DNA from: Pedococcus dokdonensis
GTDB taxonomy: Bacteria > Actinomycetota > Actinomycetes > Actinomycetales > Dermatophilaceae
Direction: 5' to 3'
DNA length: 64,000 bases
Assembly (NCBI RefSeq): GCF_900104525.1
Contig: NZ_LT629711.1
Span: 3,162,001-3,226,000 of the forward strand
Numbering within the stretch: the stretch's first letter is position 1; each line of letters opens with the position of its first letter. The position numbers and the translations under genes are program-made. Shown here in pieces: positions 24,625-32,878 of this stretch. The notes under the pieces were generated by a model. The model searched no databases. It saw only the letters and a list, made by a program, of their open reading frames with translations, and was not told where the DNA came from.

Positions 24625-25619
24625 GACGGTGCCTTCCAGGTGGTGTGGGTGAGGACGTGGGAGACGAGGTCGGCGCAGTAGGTCGTGCCGAGCAGCGCGT
24701 CGGCCTTGCGCAGCGCGCCGGGAGAGGTCACGTTGACCTCGATGAGGTGGCCGTCGATCACGTCGAGGCCCACACATCGCAGACCGTGCGCCTCCAGGGT
24801 CGGGGCGAGGCGGTCGACGATCTCGTGGTCGCGGGCGGTCAGGTCGGCCGGCCCGTCGGGGCTGACGATGCGGAAGTCTCCGGGCACCGGGTGGCGCAGG
24901 CTCGCGCCGACAGCCACCCCGTCGAGCACGTAGATGCGCTTGTTGCCGGCCTCGACCTCGGGCAGGTAGGGCTGGGCCACGACCTGGCGCCGCCCGGCCA
25001 GGGTGCTCGACTCCACGACCGTGGCGAGGTTGGGGTCGTGCCGCGAGAGGAGGAAGACGCCTCGGCCGCTGAAGCCGTCGACCGGCTTGACGACGATGCG
25101 GCCGTGCTCGTGCAGGAAGTCCGCGACCGTGTCCGCGCTCGCCGTGACGACGGTCGGTGGCGTGAGGTCGGGGAAGCCCAGGCCGAGGAGGTGCTCGCTG
25201 CAGGCCCGCAGACCTGCGGGTGCGTTGACCATGGCCGTGGTCCGGTCGCTGTCGTCGTTGCGGTCGGCGTCGCGGCCGACGAGGTCCAGCACATGGGTCG
25301 CGGCCAGGTAGTCACCGTCCACCGGTGGCTCGATCCGCAGGAAGACGGCTGCCATGTCGTCGATCCGCACCCGCTCGCTGGGCCCCGCGGCATACCAAGG
25401 GTCGGGCACGGTCCAGCGGCACCCGTCGGCGGGCACGGACGGCGCGAGCCGAAGGCTCCGCGCGCGAGCCACGGCCCGGCCGTCGACGACCTCGAGGTCG
25501 CGTGCCTCGGTGACCCAGACCTGCACGCCGAGGTCCTGCGCGGCGTGCATCAGGCCGATGCTGGTGTCGAGGCTCGCGTCGAGACCGTCGAGTGGGTCGA
25601 CCACGAACAGTGTCCTCAT
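24621..25619 (-). CDS. gshB: Glutathione synthetase (ATP-grasp)
   Basis: 332 residues. N-terminal TLFVVDPLDGLDASLDTSIG, LRIEPPVDGDYLAATHVLDL (family R-x-D-P-P-x-D), GRIVVKPVDGFSGRGVFLL (ATP-grasp Lys and Gly-rich loop), VVAQPYLPEVEAGNKRIYVL and CVGLDVIDGHLIEVNVTSPG (metal-binding E-x-N) follow the GshB order. It ligates glycine to gamma-glutamylcysteine. ATGA overlaps with both neighbours make a compact operon. Glutathione synthesis is rare in Actinomycetota, which normally use mycothiol. Confidence 0.87.
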   Translation of the reverse strand: MRTLFVVDPLDGLDASLDTSIGLMHAAQDLGVQVWVTEARDLEVVDGRAVARARSLRLAPSVPADGCRWTVPDPWYAAGPSERVRIDDMAAVFLRIEPPVDGDYLAATHVLDLVGRDADRNDDSDRTTAMVNAPAGLRACSEHLLGLGFPDLTPPTVVTASADTVADFLHEHGRIVVKPVDGFSGRGVFLLSRHDPNLATVVESSTLAGRRQVVAQPYLPEVEAGNKRIYVLDGVAVGASLRHPVPGDFRIVSPDGPADLTARDHEIVDRLAPTLEAHGLRCVGLDVIDGHLIEVNVTSPGALRKADALLGTTYCADLVSHVLTHTTWKAPS

Positions 25620-26533
25620 GCCGCCACCTCCTCGCGGCGTCCAGCGACCAGCGCGAGGAGAGCGGTCGGGTCGGCAGCCTCCCACTGGTCACCGAAGGTG
25701 GGCAGCGTGGGGAGCAGCAGGGCCAGGGCGTCGCGACGCAGCCCGGCGTCGTACATCAGCGCCCAGATGGTGCCGAGCAGCTCGTGGGTCGGTCGCTGCG
25801 AGTCGAGGTAGCGGAGCTCGAGGTAGCCGCCGCGGGGTCGGACCGGCGGGAACAGCGTGCTGAGGTGGTAGGCATCGTCTGCCGCCTCGGGGAGGGGGAG
25901 GCGGGAGGCGGCTGCGGCGAAGGCGGCGTAGCTGCCGACCGGGTCGTGGACCCCCAGGTGCCGCCCGTCGTAGCCGGTGCGAGCGGCGTCGATGTCCTGC
26001 CAGATCCGGGTGCGTGCGAGGTGGCCGGGGTGCGCCGCGACGAGGCTTGGCCCGGCGAGGTTCGCGACCAGCCACTGCTCGTGGCCGGCCCGACCGGGGA
26101 GCAGGTCGACGCAGACCTGGAGGCTCGCGGTGAGTCGCATCATCCGGCGCCCGGCGTCGCCGTCCCTGTCGAAGAGCTGCTGCATGCTGAGGTAGCGCGG
26201 CGTCTCCAGCACGAGGGGGACGTCGTCGAGGGCTCGCCACGGGTCGACACCAGTGAGTGCGAAGTCGGTCGTGGCCGAGAGGGTTTCGAGGCACCAGTCG
26301 ACCTCGCGAACGAGGGCGGCGACGGACGGCTGCGGGGGCAGGCTGAGCTCGAGCTGTCCGCCGGGCTCGAGGCTGGGTCGTCCCCGCTCGACGAGCTCCC
26401 CCGCCAGGTCGGGTATGCCGCCTGGCGGCTTGGACTGCAGGTGCAGCTCGAGCTCGACGCCGATCCGTGGCGGCCCCTCGCAGGGGTGGAACGCGCGCCG
26501 GACCGCGTCGTCCAGGCTGGGTGTCGCATCCAT
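25616..26533 (-). CDS. Glutamate-cysteine ligase, GCS2/EgtA-like
   Basis: 305 residues. PPRIGVELELHLQ and EPGGQLELSLPPQP carry the Glu residues expected for the GCS2 fold, and MRLTASLQVCVDLLPG and ARTRIWQDIDAARTGYDGRH fit the active-site region. Shorter than typical EgtA (about 400). Makes gamma-glutamylcysteine; adjacency to gshB points to glutathione over ergothioneine. GGAGAAG precedes ATG 26533. First gene of the operon, divergent from a TetR regulator. Confidence 0.85.
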   Translation of the reverse strand: MDATPSLDDAVRRAFHPCEGPPRIGVELELHLQSKPPGGIPDLAGELVERGRPSLEPGGQLELSLPPQPSVAALVREVDWCLETLSATTDFALTGVDPWRALDDVPLVLETPRYLSMQQLFDRDGDAGRRMMRLTASLQVCVDLLPGRAGHEQWLVANLAGPSLVAAHPGHLARTRIWQDIDAARTGYDGRHLGVHDPVGSYAAFAAAASRLPLPEAADDAYHLSTLFPPVRPRGGYLELRYLDSQRPTHELLGTIWALMYDAGLRRDALALLLPTLPTFGDQWEAADPTALLALVAGRREEVAA

Positions 26534-26550
26534 CGGCTCTTCTCCATTTC

Positions 26551-26585
26551 ACCGCAGTTGCACTGCGGTCAATTACCGATAGGAT
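26551..26585 (+). promoter_or_regulatory. TetR operator and leaderless promoter, divergent region
   Basis: ACCGCAGT-TGC-ACTGCGGT (26551-26569) is a perfect 8-3-8 inverted repeat. For the TetR gene a -35 TTGCAC (26558-26563) lies inside it, and after 16 bases TAGGAT (26580-26585) serves as -10. On the other strand TTGACC (26573-26568) may be the -35 for the glutathione operon, so one bound TetR dimer would block both directions. Confidence 0.72.
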
Positions 26586-26592
26586 GAGCCTC

Positions 26593-27270
26593 GTGGAGGA
26601 AGCTGTCAAGAGGCCCGCTGGCACCAGCCCGGAAACCAGACGGCTCTACCGGTCCCCGGCGCGTGAGGCGGCGGCCGAGGAGACCCGGGCGCGGATCCGC
26701 GACGCGGCGAAAGAGCTGTTCATCGCCAACGGTTACCAGGGCACGACGCTGAAGGACGTGGCCGCGCGAGCGGGAGTCGGCGAGCGGACGCTCTACGACA
26801 GCTTCGGCAACAAGCTCGGGTTGCTGCGCCACACCATCGCGATCCTCACGATGGGCGACGAGTCCCGGGTGCCGGCCGCCGACCGGCCGGCGGCGGCCGC
26901 CGCGCGCGAGCTGGACGACCCTCGCGCCGCGCTGGCCGCCCATCTGAAGCTGGGCACCGACCTGATGAACCGGGCCGGCGACCTGATCCTGGTGAGCCAG
27001 GCCAACCCGGGCATCGACGCCGACCTGGAGCGCACGATCGCCCGCGGCACGCAGGCGGCTTACGACGTCAACGTGAGGTTCGCCCAGCGGTTGGCCTCCC
27101 GCGGTGAGCTCCGGGACGGCCTGACCGCTGCCACGGCCGCCGACATCATGTTCACCCTCACCTCACCGGGGGTCTTCCACACGCTGCGCCGCACCCGGCA
27201 CTGGGGGCAGCAGCGCTACCAGGACTGGGTCGTCGACACGGCCACGCAGCAACTGCTCCATGACGGCTGA
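26593..27270 (+). CDS. TetR-family repressor of the glutathione operon
   Basis: 225 residues from GTG 26593. ARIRDAAKELFIANGYQGTT and DVAARAGVGERTLYDSFGNK form the TetR helix-turn-helix. I prefer GTG 26593 over ATG 26584 because TAGGAT ends seven bases before it, the spacing of leaderless genes in this window. The ligand-binding half is not classifiable; a thiol-reactive electrophile is a natural guess from the operon it faces. Confidence 0.9.
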   Translation: MEEAVKRPAGTSPETRRLYRSPAREAAAEETRARIRDAAKELFIANGYQGTTLKDVAARAGVGERTLYDSFGNKLGLLRHTIAILTMGDESRVPAADRPAAAAARELDDPRAALAAHLKLGTDLMNRAGDLILVSQANPGIDADLERTIARGTQAAYDVNVRFAQRLASRGELRDGLTAATAADIMFTLTSPGVFHTLRRTRHWGQQRYQDWVVDTATQQLLHDG

Positions 27271-27434
27271 CCTGCACTTTTGACGCTTCAAGGCTGTTCA
27301 GGCAGACGCACCTCACCCGTTCGGCCGTACCTGCGCGCAGTCCTCGTGAATGACCAAACTGGGGGCCAGGGTTGCTGTTCTACTCGGCGGGCCCGACATC
27401 TGCCGATACCTGAGCGAAAGCAGCCACCTTCCCC

Positions 27435-30311
27435 ATGACCTGGTCCCTCCACCGCCGGCTCGTCGCCGCGGGCGTCACAGTCAGCACCGTTGCGGCGGGG
27501 GCGGTCATCGCGGCCACCCCGTCCTTCGCCTCCGTTCCCACCGACACGTTGCAGACCTTCTACGCCACCGGGAGCGTCCAGAACTGGACCGTGCCGGCAG
27601 GCGTCACCCAGGTCTACGTGGACATCAGCGGTGCGCAGGGCGGGTCCTCCTACGGCGGCGGCTGGGGCGGAGCCGAGCTGACCGGCACGATCTCCGTGAC
27701 TCCCGGCGAGACCCTCAAGATCATCGCCGGCAGTGTGGGCAGCAACGGCATCGTCTACAGCCGCGGCGCCGGCGGCGGCGGCGGGTCCTTCATCTACCGG
27801 ACCGCGGACCAGGCCGGCCTCCTCGCGGCCGCAGGGGGTGGCGGCGGGGCGGGGTCCAACACCTTCCCCTCCGAGGCCAGCACCGGCCCCTCCGGAACCC
27901 CCGGCCTGAACGGCGGCGGCGCAGGTGGGACCGACGGCAACGGTGGCGGTGCCGGGACCGCCGGCGGCGGCGGCGGCCTGCTCAGCAACGGTGGCAGCTA
28001 CCAGGGCGGCGGCGGCCAGTCCGTCGTGAACGGCGCCGGCGGCGGCTACGGCGCGGGCGGTTACGGGGTCGGCGGCTTTGGCGGCGGCGGCGGGACGGCT
28101 GGATTCGCCGGTGCCGGCGGTGGCGGCTACAGCGGCGGCGGCGGCGGACGCTACAACGGCAACAACGGTGGCGGTGGCGGTGGCGGTTCCTTCTTCGCAG
28201 GCACGCTCACCGGCGCGGTCGGCGGCCACGCCGGCAACGGCTTCGTCACCTTGTCCTACCCCGCGCACCTCGTCTCGACCTCGCCCGCGGCCGGGCTGCC
28301 CGGCTCGTCCGTGACCATCGACGGGACCGGCCTCGCGGGGTCGACCGTGACCATCGGTGGGTATGCCGCGACGGTGACCTCCTCCAGCGACACGCAGCTC
28401 GTGGCCACCGTGCCCACGCCGGCGACGCTCCCCACTGGAAAGCAGACCGTGGCAGTGGCCACCGCGGGCGGAGTCACCCTCCCTGCCGTCGGAGCATTCA
28501 CCTACCTGTCACCCGAGCCGCCGCTGTTCACCGCGGCCGGGGCACCAGGCACCGGCACTGTGGGAGCGCCCTACTCGTACACCTACACGGCGTCCGGGCT
28601 GCCCGCGCCCACCTTCGCCGTGTCCTCCGGGAGCCTCCCGGCAGGGCTCTCCCTGACGAGTGCCGGGGTCCTCTCCGGCACCCCGACCAGCGCCGGGACC
28701 GCCAGCTTCACGGTCACCGCGAGCAACGGCGTCCTGCCCGACGCGAGCACCGACCAGGCGATCACCGTCGGTCCGGCCGCACAGGCCATCACCTTCGCCC
28801 CGATCCCCGCCACGGCGACGGTCGGCGGCACGCAGCAGCTCTCCGCGGCTGGAGGCGACTCGGGCAACCCGGTCACCTTCGCCGTCGCACCGGCCACGAC
28901 CGGCTCGGCCTGCTCGGTCGACCTCGCGACCGTGTCGTTCGACCACGCCGGCACCTGTGTCGTCGCGGCCCGCCAACCGGGCAGCTCCGACTACACCGCT
29001 GCTCCGGAAGTGACCCAGACCGTGACCGTCGCCGCCAAGCCGACGACCCTGTCGGTCTCGCTCAGCCCGGCCTCGTCGGTCTACGGCCAGACCGTGACCG
29101 CCACGGCCGCCGTGGGCGGGGCGCAGGACGGCACCGTCCAGTTCTCGGTCGACGGCGCTGACCTGGGCGGTCCGCGGAACGTCGACAACGGCTGGGCCAC
29201 CAGCCCCGCACTGGGCACCCTCGCGCCCGGCGCCCACACGGTCGCAGCGGCCTTCACCCCCCTCGACCCGACGACGCACGCGCCCTCGGTTGCGACGCCC
29301 CAGACCCTGGTCGTCGACAAGGCCGCCACGAGCCCCACCATCACGGTGCGCTCCACCAGCCTCTCGGCCAGCGTCGCCCGGGTGGCGCCGGGCACCGGCA
29401 CCCCGACCGGCACCGTGACGTTCAGCGTCGGCGGAGTCACGGTCGGGACCGCCCCACTCGCCGAGGGCGTGGCCAAGCTGGGCTACTCCCTGCCGACCGA
29501 CAAGGCCGACGAGGTGGCCGTCCAGTACTCCGGCGACACCAACTTCCTGCGCTCGTCCGGGTCCACCACCCGGCACAACCCGACGATCACCGCGAAGGTC
29601 ACCAGCGCCTACCCGAAGAGCAAGACCGGGTGGTACCGCAGTGCCGTCACGGTGAGCTTCACCTGCACCCCCAGCGGTGCCGCCCTGGTGGCAGCCTGCC
29701 CGCAGCCGGTCAAGCTCACCAGGAGCGGCGCGGCACAGTCCGTCTCCCGCACCATCCTGGCCGAGGACGGGGGCGTCGCGACCGTCTCGGTCAACGGCAT
29801 CAACATCGACCAGGCCCGCCCCACGGTGAAGATCACCGGGGTCTCCACGACGGTGCCGTACTTCGCCACCGCGCCGGCCGGGCGGTGCACCGCCCGTGAC
29901 GGGCTCTCCGGCGTCGCGTCCTGCACCATCAGTCGCCGCGTCAGTGGTGCCAGCACGGTCTACACCGCGACGGCGAAGGACAAGGCCGGCAACGTCTCGA
30001 CCACCCGGCTCACCGCGAAGACCTCCACCTTCGTGATCCAGGGCGCGACCTACAGCAACGGCGCGTACGTGGTGCGCGCCGGCCGCACCTACACGATGCT
30101 GGGCGCCGCGACGAGCCAGCCGCGGTACGTCGACGCGATGCCCTACCCCAAGGCGCCGCGCGGTCTGGACAACCGGTTCTACAAGACCGGCCCGAACCGC
30201 TGGGCCCTCGGCGTCACCTTCAGCGGCTCGATGGTGAAGCAGCAGTACTGGAACATCGGCATGAAGGTCGGCTCCAGGACCCAGGTGCTGAAGGTCAAGG
30301 TCGTCCGCTAG
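27435..30311 (+). CDS. Large secreted protein with Gly-rich and Ig-like domains
   Basis: 958 residues. Signal peptide MTWSLHRRLVAAGVTVSTVA with cleavage after about ATPSFAS. Residues 40-275 are a glycine-rich beta region (GAGGGGGSFIYRT and many GGG runs), followed by an IPT/TIG-like domain (STSPAAGLPGSSVTIDGTGL), a putative-Ig domain (GVLSGTPTSAGTASFTV), several bacterial Ig-like repeats and a C-terminal beta domain. No LPxTG or membrane anchor at the C-terminus. Probably an adhesin or matrix protein. The 164 bases upstream show no clear promoter. Confidence 0.85.
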   Translation: MTWSLHRRLVAAGVTVSTVAAGAVIAATPSFASVPTDTLQTFYATGSVQNWTVPAGVTQVYVDISGAQGGSSYGGGWGGAELTGTISVTPGETLKIIAGSVGSNGIVYSRGAGGGGGSFIYRTADQAGLLAAAGGGGGAGSNTFPSEASTGPSGTPGLNGGGAGGTDGNGGGAGTAGGGGGLLSNGGSYQGGGGQSVVNGAGGGYGAGGYGVGGFGGGGGTAGFAGAGGGGYSGGGGGRYNGNNGGGGGGGSFFAGTLTGAVGGHAGNGFVTLSYPAHLVSTSPAAGLPGSSVTIDGTGLAGSTVTIGGYAATVTSSSDTQLVATVPTPATLPTGKQTVAVATAGGVTLPAVGAFTYLSPEPPLFTAAGAPGTGTVGAPYSYTYTASGLPAPTFAVSSGSLPAGLSLTSAGVLSGTPTSAGTASFTVTASNGVLPDASTDQAITVGPAAQAITFAPIPATATVGGTQQLSAAGGDSGNPVTFAVAPATTGSACSVDLATVSFDHAGTCVVAARQPGSSDYTAAPEVTQTVTVAAKPTTLSVSLSPASSVYGQTVTATAAVGGAQDGTVQFSVDGADLGGPRNVDNGWATSPALGTLAPGAHTVAAAFTPLDPTTHAPSVATPQTLVVDKAATSPTITVRSTSLSASVARVAPGTGTPTGTVTFSVGGVTVGTAPLAEGVAKLGYSLPTDKADEVAVQYSGDTNFLRSSGSTTRHNPTITAKVTSAYPKSKTGWYRSAVTVSFTCTPSGAALVAACPQPVKLTRSGAAQSVSRTILAEDGGVATVSVNGINIDQARPTVKITGVSTTVPYFATAPAGRCTARDGLSGVASCTISRRVSGASTVYTATAKDKAGNVSTTRLTAKTSTFVIQGATYSNGAYVVRAGRTYTMLGAATSQPRYVDAMPYPKAPRGLDNRFYKTGPNRWALGVTFSGSMVKQQYWNIGMKVGSRTQVLKVKVVR

Positions 30312-30326
30312 GACGCACCGCGCTGC

Positions 30327-30359
30327 AGGCGGGCCAGCTCATCTGGAGCTGGCCCGCCT
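30327..30359. terminator. Strong hairpin terminator
   Basis: AGGCGGGCCAGCTC, loop ATCTG, then the exact complement: a 14-bp perfect stem with a five-base loop, 15 bases after the stop of the secreted protein. No U-run, as is common in actinobacteria; it also marks the boundary to the lower-G+C island. Confidence 0.85.
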
Positions 30360-30427
30360 CCGGCTGATCGGTATTCCGCGTGGTAGCCGTTACGCAGCAC
30401 GCCTGCGGTGAATCGGCCCCCGGGCTT

Positions 30428-30889
30428 TCATCGCCTCAGCACGGCAGGGAAACTCGCCGCCGCCAAGGTCTCAATGAATTCTCTCTCTGCCCGGCGGTCG
30501 CGTATTCGCATGAGGTATGTGCATGCAGTGTTGTAGACAGCGCTGCCCACCGCGATTGCGACGGTGCTCTGCGCCTGTTGGTCTCCCGCGGCTCGAGCGA
30601 GCTCCTCGCTGATCGACTGATAGAAGTCGGGGGACAGGCGTGGGCCAGCACTGGCTGGGATGTCCTGGGGCCGATGCCTCATTCGATCGTGGCCGCGACT
30701 GAAAGTCGTGCCCAAAGTCCACAGCCCGTGCGCCCAGTCGATGGAGGCGGCAGCCCCGGCCGTCAACAAATTTGCGTCAATTGACGGATGCGGAGAAGTC
30801 GATTGCCGGGACAGACTCCCTGCCACCGAGGGGTGCAAGTCGTATCCGGGAGCATCGGCAAGGGGATCGAACGGAGGGGTGTCGAGCAT
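30428..30889 (-). CDS. Hypothetical protein, island left edge
   Basis: 153 residues from ATG 30889 (a longer 170-residue form from 30940 would overlap the divergent gene). The C-terminal half, e.g. SPDFYQSISEELARAAGDQQ and YLMRIRDRRAEREFIETLAA, looks like genuine helical protein; the N-terminal half is less convincing. No RBS is clear. Function unknown. Confidence 0.45.
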   Translation of the reverse strand: MLDTPPFDPLADAPGYDLHPSVAGSLSRQSTSPHPSIDANLLTAGAAASIDWAHGLWTLGTTFSRGHDRMRHRPQDIPASAGPRLSPDFYQSISEELARAAGDQQAQSTVAIAVGSAVYNTACTYLMRIRDRRAEREFIETLAAASFPAVLRR

Positions 30890-31052
30890 GGCCAAAGGGA
30901 TGCGTTGTAAAGAGTGCGGCAGTGCAATGTATGCCGACAAGGAGGATTACCAACCCAAGGGAACGTGGGTCACTTACGTCTGCCGGAACGGCTCTTGCCC
31001 GTCCGTCAAGCGTGGCTTCCCGTGGTCCGAACGCACCTTCGAAGGGTCGTGA
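30888..31052 (+). CDS. Small zinc-ribbon-like protein, 54 residues
   Basis: MAKGMRCKECGSAMYADKED then GTWVTYVCRNGSCPSVKRGF: two Cys pairs (C-x2-C and C-x4-C) as in a zinc ribbon. GGAGGGG is seven bases before the ATG. It opens the run of tiny Cys-rich proteins; its start codon lies back to back with that of the divergent hypothetical gene. Confidence 0.78.
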   Translation: MAKGMRCKECGSAMYADKEDYQPKGTWVTYVCRNGSCPSVKRGFPWSERTFEGS

Positions 31053-31115
31053 GTTCATGCGGGCTGAGAGCTACGACGGCGTATCTTCACGGCTCGACAA
31101 CGCGGCCGGGCCCAC

Positions 31116-31313
31116 ATGAGCTCTGACCAGGACAAGGTAGACGGTCACCGCCGCGCGATTCGGGAACATATTGAGAAGTATCAGCGCTACCCGGATGCGC
31201 AAGACAAAGAGTTTGCGCTTAAGACAATTGCCAGGGTTCAGGGAGAGATACGCGATCTCAAGCGCAGAAACCCACGACTCCGAGACGCAGCCGAGGACTC
31301 GTGGCGGCCCTGA
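31116..31313 (+). CDS. Small charged helical protein, 65 residues
   Basis: MSSDQDKVDGHRRAIREHIE with KYQRYPDAQDKEFALKTIAR: highly charged, probably a helical hairpin. A 20-codon frame (31057-31119) ends in ATGA overlapping its start and may couple its translation. Function unknown; conserved-looking codon use supports it as real. Confidence 0.65.
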   Translation: MSSDQDKVDGHRRAIREHIEKYQRYPDAQDKEFALKTIARVQGEIRDLKRRNPRLRDAAEDSWRP

Positions 31314-31440
31314 AAGGATGGGCGCCCCCCTCCCTACATACCAATGGGCAATTGTCGGATGCTGACTGGGTGGCCACCAGCCTTCTCATCAATTCAACCG
31401 GCCTCAATCAGGTCTTCCAATATCTCGAAGGGTAACGTTA

Positions 31441-31851
31441 ATGGCTTCTTGGGACACTTTGGTCGGGTATGTGCGGAACAACTACAAGATCGCGAACGAG
31501 TTCCGAGACGACACGGGGCACGTAAATGGTCTCCAGATGCTCTTCGATGTCGGGGATCTTCGATCCCAATTGATCTACCTCTGGGAGCACAACCTCAACG
31601 GTGGGACAGAGCCGTGGTTCACGATCGCCTCGCCGTTCGCTCGGGCGTCAAATGTGGACGTCGTTGGGGTGCTCGAATCCGTCGGGGCCAACGTGTGCGG
31701 GGGCGTTGCCAAGGTCGGCGACCTCCTCGTCTTGAAGCACGCCGTCCCGCTCGCCACGCTCGACATCCTGGAGTTCGAGCGTCCGTTGATGCTCGTCGTT
31801 CACACCGCAGATGCTCTCGAGGAAAAGTTCGCCGGAGGAGACAGCTTCTAG
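31441..31851 (+). CDS. YbjN/type III chaperone-like protein, 136 residues
   Basis: MASWDTLVGYVRNNYKIANE; core EPWFTIASPFARASNVDVVG, CGGVAKVGDLLVLKHAVPLA and EFERPLMLVVHTADALEEKF. The strand-strand-helix order with LVLKHAVPLATLD resembles actinobacterial YbjN/T3SS-chaperone-fold proteins. GAAGGG precedes ATG 31441. Such folds bind other proteins; here the small Cys-rich proteins are candidates. Fold assignment is inference. Confidence 0.72.
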   Translation: MASWDTLVGYVRNNYKIANEFRDDTGHVNGLQMLFDVGDLRSQLIYLWEHNLNGGTEPWFTIASPFARASNVDVVGVLESVGANVCGGVAKVGDLLVLKHAVPLATLDILEFERPLMLVVHTADALEEKFAGGDSF

Positions 31852-31888
31852 TTCGCCGTTGAGCGATAGGTCGAAGGGAGGTTGGACC

Positions 31889-31990
31889 ATGGCATGTGCC
31901 TGCGAGAAGGATCGCGGACAGGGGAACAAGTGCGCCCACTGCAAAGAGGGTAATCACAAAGCCTGTTCGTCGTTCGGTAAGTGCTCCTGA
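31889..31990 (+). CDS. 33-residue Cys-rich peptide
   Basis: MACACEKDRGQGNKCAHCKE then GNHKACSSFGKCS. Six cysteines among 33 residues (C-x-C, C-x2-C, C-x5-C) and two His, enough for one or two zinc sites. GGAGG lies seven bases before ATG 31889 and the frame has a clean TGA at 31990. Likely missed by automatic annotation because of its length. Confidence 0.75.
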   Translation: MACACEKDRGQGNKCAHCKEGNHKACSSFGKCS

Positions 31991-32088
31991 GTGACCGGTC
32001 ACCGTGCAATCGGCTTGAACTTCAGCTCTGTTCAAGACTTCCGCAGCGGTTTCCAATTCGTAAGGAACGAGTGTGAAAGGGGAGGTCG

Positions 32089-32238
32089 ATGGCGAAACCT
32101 CGCTGTGGCCTTTGTGGAGGGAATGGCAAGTGTCGGCTGTGTGACGGGAGTGGAAAGGGGATCACTGGCGCAAATTGTTCCATGTGTGGAGGCAATAAGC
32201 GCTGCTCCAGCTGCTTCGGAACCGGAGTAGAGCGTTAG
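32089..32238 (+). CDS. 49-residue stand-alone DnaJ-type zinc finger
   Basis: MAKPRCGLCGGNGKCRLCDG then GSGKGITGANCSMCGGNKRC and SSCFGTG: four C-x-x-C motifs, most followed by Gly-x-Gly, i.e. the CxxCxGxG zinc module of DnaJ without a J domain. GGGGAGG precedes ATG 32089; TAG at 32236-32238. DnaJ zinc modules bind unfolded protein, consistent with the neighbouring chaperone-like proteins. Confidence 0.82.
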   Translation: MAKPRCGLCGGNGKCRLCDGSGKGITGANCSMCGGNKRCSSCFGTGVER

Positions 32239-32323
32239 AGCATGGCCGACCCATCCGTCGTGCCGGCCGTGTACCTGCGAATGTGTCCCGCGCTCATTGA
32301 GTCCCCGGAGAGGAGCCGAGACG

Positions 32324-32791
32324 GTGGAGCCTGAGGAACTCCTATCCGCTTTGCCCAACATTCTCAATCAGGTCTTTTCAGAGGAAGTCTCTCCATTTCT
32401 CGAGGGCGCTCCGATGTGGTTGCTGAGTCGCGACGAGACGAGCGCACTCGTCGGAGTCGTGACGGACCCCCTCCAAGTCCGGGTCACCGCGGGTTGCGCC
32501 ATCGGGGTGCCTGAGTCGCCTGGGCTTTATCGCACCTTGTCAGCGGCCAACAGTGGGCTAGTGGTCGGTCGGGTGTATGGAGTGGACAACAGTGCAGGAG
32601 GAGTCAATGTCGTGATGCAGGAAATCATCATGGGGGCTCCGTTGTCATTTGATCATTTTCCGGTGATGCAAGACATGGTGTCTCGTGTCAGCACGGTGAT
32701 GAACGCCGCCGTGCGGCTGGGGACGGACTTGCGGAAGGAATTTGGGGGGCGGTGGTGTGCGCCCGACCTCGCCTACGCGCTGATCGACTGA
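32324..32791 (+). CDS. YbjN/type III chaperone-like protein, 155 residues
   Basis: Starts VEPEELLSALPNILNQVFSE from GTG 32324, which has GGAGAGGAG seven bases upstream; an ATG at 32297 has none. The middle GLYRTLSAANSGLVVGRVYG and DHFPVMQDMVSRVSTVMNAA resemble the L-N-x(n)-G-R-x-Y core and last helix of YbjN/T3SS-chaperone folds. Second such gene in the island. Function unknown. Confidence 0.7.
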   Translation: MEPEELLSALPNILNQVFSEEVSPFLEGAPMWLLSRDETSALVGVVTDPLQVRVTAGCAIGVPESPGLYRTLSAANSGLVVGRVYGVDNSAGGVNVVMQEIIMGAPLSFDHFPVMQDMVSRVSTVMNAAVRLGTDLRKEFGGRWCAPDLAYALID

Positions 32792-32878
32792 GGGTGCCCT
32801 GGTGCCGCCCCAGGCCGGTCCCAATCGGTCGCGCAAGTTGTGGACGTACTTCATCTTCTCGCTTGAAAGGCCGCCCTG

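Noticed and set aside
30327..30359. 14-bp inverted repeat as an operator
   Set aside because: Long perfect stem with a five-base loop just after a stop codon is better explained as a terminator.
31991..32230. 79-codon frame overlapping the DnaJ-type zinc finger gene
   Set aside because: Different frame of the Cys-rich gene; no ribosome-binding site and no coherent protein character.
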